Assembly: GCA_023666425.1 (NCBI GenBank)
Contig: JAMPCA010000001.1
Coordinates: 1,158,570 to 1,222,569 of the forward strand
DNA: 64,000 nt
Direction of reading: 5' to 3'
DNA from: Muribaculaceae bacterium
GTDB lineage: Bacteria > Bacillota > Clostridia > Lachnospirales > Lachnospiraceae
The position numbers and the translations under genes are program-made. The number at the start of each line of letters is the position of its first letter. Within the stretch, counting starts at the first letter, position 1. Below the pieces are notes generated by a model. It made no database searches, was not told the DNA's origin, and saw nothing but the letters and a program-made list of their open reading frames with translations. Positions 58,227-64,000 of the stretch are shown one piece after another.

Positions 58227-61200
58227 TTACATAAATTTGCTGCTATACTGGATAAAACTCTCCGCAATATGGTACAGCCGGGTGGTCTGGACGGTGTCCG
58301 TCCGCTCCTCCGCCAGCTCACCTGCTGCTGCCATCTTCTCTTCACGCTGGATTCCAGCCATCTCATAGTGCTCCAGGGACAAATTTTTGGCAAGCGTCAC
58401 CCGGATATCTACTTTTCCAGTCTCTGCGCCCGAGCCCTTTAATGCAGAAACCAGGGAGCCGAGATTCCTCGCCAGCATTTCTCTGTTCTTCTGATCCTCC
58501 ACTGCAATCATTCCGGAAATTCCCTGCTCCTTTGCATGGAAAGAGGCCGCAACCTTGCCAAGCCTCGGGCTGTCAAATAAAATATCTACCATGCCCTTTT
58601 TCTCTGTCCCCCGGACAATTTTCAGGGAAACTCCCGTGACTGAATCGCCAGTCTGCACCGGCACCATATAGCTCTCCTCTTTCGCCTTTTTCGCGCAGAG
58701 CGCAAATGCACTCGTCATCTGCCGCATCTCACGGATATCCAGCGAGCGCACAGATGGATCCTCCACCAGCATCGTGTCCATGACATGCTCCGCCACATCT
58801 GCCAGCGTCTCCTGCGCATCCGCCAGCTCCTCGGGATTTTTCAGCGACTCTCCGAAATCCTTTAGCACCTTGGCCTTTAAATCCGCGATCAGCTCCATGG
58901 AATCCTTCGAGAATCCTTCCTTTTTCCAGAGTTTTTGCATGACACTGTTGGGGTGGCGCAAAAGCTCCGTCGCCGCCATAATATTGATCACACTGTTGGG
59001 CATATCGTAGCGCTCCAGATAAGAATACACCTCCTCCGAAGTCTCCAGAACCTGCTGGTAGGCCGCAAGCTGCTCCTTTATGTACGCCTCCTGCGCCTGC
59101 GTCTCCTGCTCTGAGGTTTCCATCTCCTGAAGGGCGGCCGCAAGCTGCTCCGGCGTCATATTCTCCCATCTTTCAGTTCCCAGCTGCGCCAGCTTTTCCG
59201 GCGATACATTGTCCAGCACATCCTTTAGACAATTCTGCTGGAAAGCTGCCTGGATCTGTTCGTCAATCCTCGGTCCGCCCGCGGTGCTCTCCACACCCTC
59301 AAAATCATCATCCACTGTATAGTCGATTCCACCGCTCTTTCTCGCGGAGCGCATGGCGGTGAGGAGGTTGCGCATGGTGGGTTCGCTGCCCTGATTCATC
59401 AGAAAACCAAGTGCCGCACCGTCCGTCTTTTCCACCTGGGCAATCAGGCGGTAAATCCCGATATAGCTCTCTCTCTCCTCCCGGGAGATCTCCTGATTCT
59501 GCTCTAATTTCCACAGGAATTTGCTGAACCGCTCCTGCTCCTCATTTCCGGTCTCCGCCTTGATCTGCTCCACGGTATGGTTCAGCTCCTCCATGGTCAT
59601 ATCCAGCGGATTCTCACCCCGGCGAATCAGCTCAAGCGTCACGGCCGGCGTCATGTTCTTAAACGCCCGCTGCATCTCCTCGTCCCGCGCCTTCACCGCC
59701 TGAATGTTTTCCTCTGTAATCTCCGTCTCATTATAGGAAAGAATCCGCACCGCACGGCGATTCGCCTCGCTGGTCTCTAAATTCATATCGGAGAGAATGT
59801 CGTCCACGTTGCGGAACGCCTTTTGAATGCTGTCTCCCATATCTTTCCGGGGCGCGGTCTGCATGGTTTCGTAGCGGTCATTCGCCTGCTCAAACTCCCT
59901 GCCCGATACCGCCTGCGCGCTTTCCCCGTCTATACTGCCCTGCGCGCGCGTTCCATCTGAAACATTCTGCCCGGACTCCCCGCCCGCAGCTCCCTGCGCC
60001 GCCTGCATGGGCTCATAGCTCTCGCCCCTCTCTGCAAACTCCCCGCGCAACGATTCCCCGACGCCATGGATAATCTCCACGGTATCGCGGTCGCTGACCT
60101 GCCCAAGCGTATAGGCAGGAGCACTCTTCATGTCTGCGAAGGTCTCCTCCGTCCTCGCAAATATGTCTATGTTTTTCTCCGTCGCCTCTATGCCAGCCCC
60201 GGTCAGCAGCCCGCGGTAAAACTGCCGTTCCTGCTGCTTTAAATTTTCTACCAGAAGCTCCAGAGGCTTTGTGTCGATATTGATACCGTGCTTTGCCATG
60301 GCGCGGCTCGCCTCCGTCGTCATAATCAGCCGCGTCTCCTCCAGCTTCCGTCTGGCTGTAATCATATAGCCGTCCTCCGGACGTCTCCCGGAGGTAATTG
60401 CCTTGGCCATGGAATCTGTCAATGCATTCCAGTCATAGGTATCGGTGGAAAGCTGGGTGGAAAGTTCTTTTAACTGCCCGATATAGACGAGATTTTCCTT
60501 CGTCACCGGAAGCTGGTGGGATACCAGCCATTTTCCGTTCTCCACAGTCTCGGCGTCTGCCGTCAGTCCCGCTTCCTCTATAATCGCCGCAATCTGTGTT
60601 TCCAGCGCAGCAAGATCCTCCGGCGTGACAAGCTCCACGCTGTTTTCCTGCGTCACAGTCCCCGCATGTTCTGCGGTGTAGACATTGTGAATCGTTGGCT
60701 CAAGCTCGTTTTTCAGCAGATAACCCATGGCGTCCTCACTGACGCCGGTGAGCGTTGCTGCCTGCTCCAGCGCGGCCACACTCTCCTGCACATTCGCCTC
60801 TGTCAGCGGGAGATCATTGGCGGTCAGCGTCTGCATGATCTGGTTCACGACCGCCGGATTCCCGGTGATCTGCTCCAGCTGCTCCCTTGTCAGAGTGTCG
60901 CCGTACACGGAGATATCCACTCCCGCTTCGGCGAGAACCGCCTTGATTTTATCTGTCACGGTGATAATCGTATGACTGTCGGTGGCCGAGGCAGAAAATC
61001 CCTGCTCCTCCATCTGCTTTAAATCCTCCGGCGAAGTGGTATTGGCAATCACCGCCATCTCGTTTGCACGGCTTTCGGCAGACTGCCCCTCATTGCTCTG
61101 AATCTCCTCCGCCACGGTTTTGTCCTGCTCTGCGTTCATGGGATTCTGGTAGGTGGCGTCCGCCATATTCACATTTCCCGCTGCGGAAACGCCTGCCAGC

Positions 61201-61352
61201 TTTTCGTACTTTTCTTTTTGCACAGCAAAAGCATTGCTGCTCTCCGGCATATAGCTCTGGTAAGCGGCAATGCCCTTTCCCATGGATTTCTTATCTACAT
61301 TGCGGTCTACATTTTCCCACAGATTTGTCTCAATATACACGAATTCTCCCAT
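58227..61352 (-). CDS. DUF6240 protein with FliK-like C-terminus (possible hook-length control protein)
   Basis: 1041 residues, acidic, rich in Glu, Ala, Thr and Gln, helical. Repeated segments of the form LTREQLEQITGNPAVVNQIM, TANDLPLTEANVQESVAALE and ITEENIQAVKARDEEMQRAF suggest several helical modules of about 60-80 residues. The last 150 residues resemble the FliK C-terminal (Flg_hook) domain: MVDILFDSPRLGKVAASFHA, then KNREMLARNLGSLVSALKGSG. Known FliK proteins are long helical rulers with such a tail. Placed among flagellar genes and convergent with the amidase gene. FliK-like function is inference; the annotation as DUF6240 is from recall. Confidence 0.6.
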   Translation of the reverse strand: MGEFVYIETNLWENVDRNVDKKSMGKGIAAYQSYMPESSNAFAVQKEKYEKLAGVSAAGNVNMADATYQNPMNAEQDKTVAEEIQSNEGQSAESRANEMAVIANTTSPEDLKQMEEQGFSASATDSHTIITVTDKIKAVLAEAGVDISVYGDTLTREQLEQITGNPAVVNQIMQTLTANDLPLTEANVQESVAALEQAATLTGVSEDAMGYLLKNELEPTIHNVYTAEHAGTVTQENSVELVTPEDLAALETQIAAIIEEAGLTADAETVENGKWLVSHQLPVTKENLVYIGQLKELSTQLSTDTYDWNALTDSMAKAITSGRRPEDGYMITARRKLEETRLIMTTEASRAMAKHGINIDTKPLELLVENLKQQERQFYRGLLTGAGIEATEKNIDIFARTEETFADMKSAPAYTLGQVSDRDTVEIIHGVGESLRGEFAERGESYEPMQAAQGAAGGESGQNVSDGTRAQGSIDGESAQAVSGREFEQANDRYETMQTAPRKDMGDSIQKAFRNVDDILSDMNLETSEANRRAVRILSYNETEITEENIQAVKARDEEMQRAFKNMTPAVTLELIRRGENPLDMTMEELNHTVEQIKAETGNEEQERFSKFLWKLEQNQEISREERESYIGIYRLIAQVEKTDGAALGFLMNQGSEPTMRNLLTAMRSARKSGGIDYTVDDDFEGVESTAGGPRIDEQIQAAFQQNCLKDVLDNVSPEKLAQLGTERWENMTPEQLAAALQEMETSEQETQAQEAYIKEQLAAYQQVLETSEEVYSYLERYDMPNSVINIMAATELLRHPNSVMQKLWKKEGFSKDSMELIADLKAKVLKDFGESLKNPEELADAQETLADVAEHVMDTMLVEDPSVRSLDIREMRQMTSAFALCAKKAKEESYMVPVQTGDSVTGVSLKIVRGTEKKGMVDILFDSPRLGKVAASFHAKEQGISGMIAVEDQKNREMLARNLGSLVSALKGSGAETGKVDIRVTLAKNLSLEHYEMAGIQREEKMAAAGELAEERTDTVQTTRLYHIAESFIQYSSKFM

Positions 61353-61461
61353 ATATCCGGCGGACTCCCTGTCTCAGCCGAATATGACATGTATTTGACA
61401 TCCTTGTCATTTATATTATCGGCAGCGCTTTTTGAATTCTGTAGGTGTAAAATTACAATTT

Positions 61462-61893
61462 CTATTCCGTTTCCACCGCCCCTCCGCGGTCCCGCAGCCA
61501 GTACAGTGTCTCGTCGTACCGGAGCATTTCTATGTACTCTGCGCTGTTTTCATCGTGGTAGGTAAGCGAGAGTATTTCTTTTTCCGGGCTGAGGTTTTCG
61601 TAGGGCTCAATTTCTACTGTCACTGCACCGTCCTCCTCCACGCATTCTCCCGTGCCGCCAATCCCGATTCCAATGTAATAACTGAACTCCCCGTCCTCTG
61701 TAATCTGCATATCATTTCCATACTGTATTCCGGTTCCGAAAAGAGAGGGATCTACGCGGTCAAAATCCAGCCTCCACGCGCCAGCCATGTCTGCAAGCTG
61801 TCCTGCCTCCCGGCCGGAGGCACATGCTGTTTGCAATGCCAAAATCACAACGGTAAGGGCGACAGGGAAAACACGGGTTTTTATTTTCATCAT
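61462..61893 (-). CDS. Putative lipoprotein, unknown function
   Basis: 143 residues behind AGGAGG. The signal peptide ends in a lipobox LQTAC (Cys about residue 24). The mature part has GAWRLDFDRVDPSLFGTGIQ, YYIGIGIGGTGECVEEDGAV and YLRD-like repeats of beta-strand character, resembling small lipocalin-like or DUF4595-type surface proteins. Monocistronic; the 109 bp upstream of the DUF6240 gene and 130 bp downstream of the helicase contain no gene. Confidence 0.7.
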   Translation of the reverse strand: MMKIKTRVFPVALTVVILALQTACASGREAGQLADMAGAWRLDFDRVDPSLFGTGIQYGNDMQITEDGEFSYYIGIGIGGTGECVEEDGAVTVEIEPYENLSPEKEILSLTYHDENSAEYIEMLRYDETLYWLRDRGGAVETE

Positions 61894-62023
61894 TGCTGCA
61901 CTCCTCCTTTTTATAAACCATAGTCTAACACATACCGCACCTCTTTAAAAGACTTTTCTAAACATACTTCTAGGATGAAATACAAATTTAGTTTCTTCAT
62001 CTTTGTGCAGCGGAATGTCCACC

Positions 62024-64000
62024 TCACCGTCTCTTTATAAGATAAATATCCGGGAGCACGATTGGATACTCCCTTCCCTCCTTCTGATCCGTCCAGCCCA
62101 GCACAAAGCGGATCTTCCCGCCTGCCATCACATAGCCCCCCGCCCTGTGTTTCTCAATCACGTCCTCCAGAAAATGTCTGGAAAATACCACGATTTTATG
62201 CCTCTCGCTGCCAAAGGAAATGGACAGGCCGTCCTCCTCGGGGTTCAGCTTCGCCCCGCCCCACAGTCTGCGGATGATCTCTTTTTTATCCTTGAAAAAT
62301 CCGAGGTTCACATCCTTGTGCGAGAGCTGGACAAGAAGCTCCCCGGGCTTTTCGTAATGATGATCATCCTGCCTCACACCAACGTCTGCCGCCGCAATGC
62401 CGTCGAGTACACTGCCGTTATAGTAGATATACAGTCCGTGCTTCGCCCTCGTCATACCCACATACAGGGCGCGCTTCGCCTCGTTCGTGTCCGCGCCGTA
62501 GTTCCCCAGCAGCATGACCACTCTGTCGAACTCGCGCCCCTTGGCCTTGTGAATGGTGGACACCACGACCTCGCTCTCCTCACTGGAAAAGAAATCCTCC
62601 AGACGGGATTCCTGCAGAAAAATGTCAAAATCCGACTTATATTTTTTAGGATACGCCACGGCAAAGGCATCCAGAAGATTCAGGCACAGCGGAAGGTTTT
62701 CGCTGTCCGCATATCTTCTCCGCAGATCCTCCCGCGCCTCCTTCCACTCCCGTTCACCGATAACCGGAGAGTGCAGATTCTTCTCCAGCCTCTGCTTAAA
62801 ATATGTGAGCTCAAGCATACGGCAGAGCTCAAACCTTTCGTTGCTCTGAATCAGCCGTGCCCGTACTCCCTTATATTTGAGCAGCCCCATCACCTGCAGC
62901 GCCTCCTCATTTTTTCCCGTGAGAATACACACCGACCCTCCCCCGCTCCGGAGCGCACGCGCTTTTTCCGCCACCGGCTCCTCCAGATGATAGCTGCGGC
63001 ATTTCACCAGCTCCACCTCGCCGGCCTCCTGCCTTTTGGCCAGAATCGGTTTATTCTTCAGGCGGTTGCCGATCGTCTGCACAAAGGCATTGGAAAAAGC
63101 AACGATCTTCTGATCGCTCCTGTAATTGTCCAAAAGCTCATACATTTTTGCGTCCTCCCTCTCTAAAAAGGACTTAAAATGCGCGGAGCTTGAGCCGCGG
63201 AATTCATAAATATTCTGGTCGTCATCTCCCACCGCAATCACCCGGAGCTCATCATTTTTCTCAATCAGCGCCGACACAAGCGCAAACTCCTGCGCGCTCA
63301 TATCCTGCGCCTCGTCGATGACCAGCACGTTCTTCGTAATCCGCCCCGGTTCCACCTCGCCGCCCGCAATCATGTCCGCCGCATCCTGCACGACCGTCTG
63401 CGAACTGTCCAAATCCCCAATCCTTCCCAGCAAATCAAAACAATAGGAGTGGAAGGTCTTGATCTCCACATAAGCCGCCGCATTGCCGATCAGGTCATAC
63501 AGACGCTTTTTAAATTCCGTCGCCGCCGCCCGGGAAAAAGTCACCATAAGAAGCTGCTCATGTTTGACCTCCTCCAGCATAATCAGGGAGGCCAGCTTGT
63601 GTACCAGTACTTTCGTCTTGCCGCTCCCCGGCCCCGCCGCCACCACAATATATTTTGATCTGTCATCGTCGATAATTTCTCCCTGTGCCTCCGACAGACC
63701 GTCGAACAGCCGGTTGTATTTCTCCGGGGTAATATTCCGGTTGATTTCGTCCTTCCGGTTTCCCTTAAAATATTTGGCAATAAAAGCCTTGTAGTCCATA
63801 TAAAAATAATCATTTACAAAAGTCAGGGCGTCGTCGTAGTTTTGCAGCATCATGTTGGCGAACTCCCCGACAATATGGATCTGCTGCATTTTCTGTTTGT
63901 AAAAAGCGTCCAGTTGCTTATAATCCTCCGCTTTGTAACGAATCTTGTTGTCCAACTGCAGCCTTTTTATCTGCATCCCGCTGTAGAGCACAAGAAAACC
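62024..64000 (-). CDS. UvrD/Rep-family (SF1) DNA helicase, N-terminus cut by window edge
   Basis: At least 655 residues visible and open to the window end. Motif I VAAGPGSGKTKVLVHKL, Ia MVTFSRAAATEFKKRL, motif II LVIDEAQDMSAQEF, motif III VGDDDQNIYEFRGSS, motif IV LLDNYRSDQKIV, motif V VVSTIHKAKGREFDRVVML, motif VI LYVGMTRAKHGLYIY. Unwinds DNA in repair or recombination. The N-terminal part seen (YKAEDYKQLDAFYKQKMQQI) precedes the ATPase core and suggests an additional domain off-window, as in RecQ-UvrD fusions or stand-alone clostridial helicases. Confidence 0.9.
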   Translation of the reverse strand, partial: GFLVLYSGMQIKRLQLDNKIRYKAEDYKQLDAFYKQKMQQIHIVGEFANMMLQNYDDALTFVNDYFYMDYKAFIAKYFKGNRKDEINRNITPEKYNRLFDGLSEAQGEIIDDDRSKYIVVAAGPGSGKTKVLVHKLASLIMLEEVKHEQLLMVTFSRAAATEFKKRLYDLIGNAAAYVEIKTFHSYCFDLLGRIGDLDSSQTVVQDAADMIAGGEVEPGRITKNVLVIDEAQDMSAQEFALVSALIEKNDELRVIAVGDDDQNIYEFRGSSSAHFKSFLEREDAKMYELLDNYRSDQKIVAFSNAFVQTIGNRLKNKPILAKRQEAGEVELVKCRSYHLEEPVAEKARALRSGGGSVCILTGKNEEALQVMGLLKYKGVRARLIQSNERFELCRMLELTYFKQRLEKNLHSPVIGEREWKEAREDLRRRYADSENLPLCLNLLDAFAVAYPKKYKSDFDIFLQESRLEDFFSSEESEVVVSTIHKAKGREFDRVVMLLGNYGADTNEAKRALYVGMTRAKHGLYIYYNGSVLDGIAAADVGVRQDDHHYEKPGELLVQLSHKDVNLGFFKDKKEIIRRLWGGAKLNPEEDGLSISFGSERHKIVVFSRHFLEDVIEKHRAGGYVMAGGKIRFVLGWTDQKEGREYPIVLPDIYLIKRR

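Overview
The window looks like the chromosome of a motile, Gram-positive anaerobe of the Lachnospiraceae/Clostridiales type. The evidence is a clostridial-style str operon (rpsL-rpsG-fusA-tuf), a Gram-positive Tad/Flp pilus locus with no secretin, two flagellins with FliS, MecA, a CheX-like protein with a CheY, and small families typical of this group (DUF1858, DUF2508, DUF5702, DUF6240). Strong Shine-Dalgarno sequences and consensus sigma-A promoters are visible throughout. No rRNA or tRNA gene was seen.

Positions 1-19025 are a tandem array of two integrative, mobilizable elements at the 3' end of tuf. Element 2 (7640-19025) is complete. It is bounded by a 29-bp identical repeat that lies inside the EF-Tu C-terminal codons. 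Its backbone is an integrase, an excisionase-like protein, an XRE regulator, a RepA-like ATPase and a MobV relaxase with hairpin-rich DNA next to it. Its cargo is a BsuBI/PstI-type restriction-modification pair and a two-gene module: a QueC/QatC-like enzyme that appears to carry a C-terminal PD-(D/E)XK nuclease domain, translationally coupled to a protein starting Met-Gly. Element 1 (1-7668, left end off-window) has the same layout with a different replication/partition module (CHC2 primase, VirE-like helicase, ParM-like actin, ParR-like adaptor) and different cargo (DUF6076, nucleotidyltransferase-like protein). Each element carries its own copy of the last tuf codons plus a terminator, so integration leaves tuf intact with a slightly different C-terminus. 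The stranded copy from element 1 is still readable at 7615-7668.

Positions 19-33 kb are host backbone: the str operon behind a perfect consensus promoter, a phosphopantetheinyl transferase, a NikMN-Q-O type ECF nickel/cobalt importer, CheY with a CheX-like protein, trpD with a nitroreductase, and a heterodimeric ABC exporter with one degenerate ATP site.

Positions 33-43 kb are one long minus-strand operon for a Tad pilus: CpaA peptidase, TadZ, TadA, TadB, TadC, a 55-residue Flp pilin, DUF5702, two TadE-like proteins, a second prepilin peptidase and a DUF6382/FHA protein. Positions 43-61 kb mix flagellar genes (FliS, flagellin, a 1041-residue giant flagellin, a zinc-ribbon protein, a DUF6240 protein with a FliK-like tail) with MecA, a Ser/Thr kinase fused to an atypical ParA/MinD-like domain, a second such ATPase-like protein, a GH18 protein, an AlbA_2 ATP-binding protein and a CwlD-like amidase. 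The right edge cuts into a UvrD/Rep-type helicase.

The best candidate for an undescribed system is the QueC-like/nuclease fusion and its Met-Gly partner at 7905-10554. It resembles a reduced, nuclease-armed relative of Qat or type IV CBASS deazaguanylation modules. That reading is inference from motifs and has not been tested.
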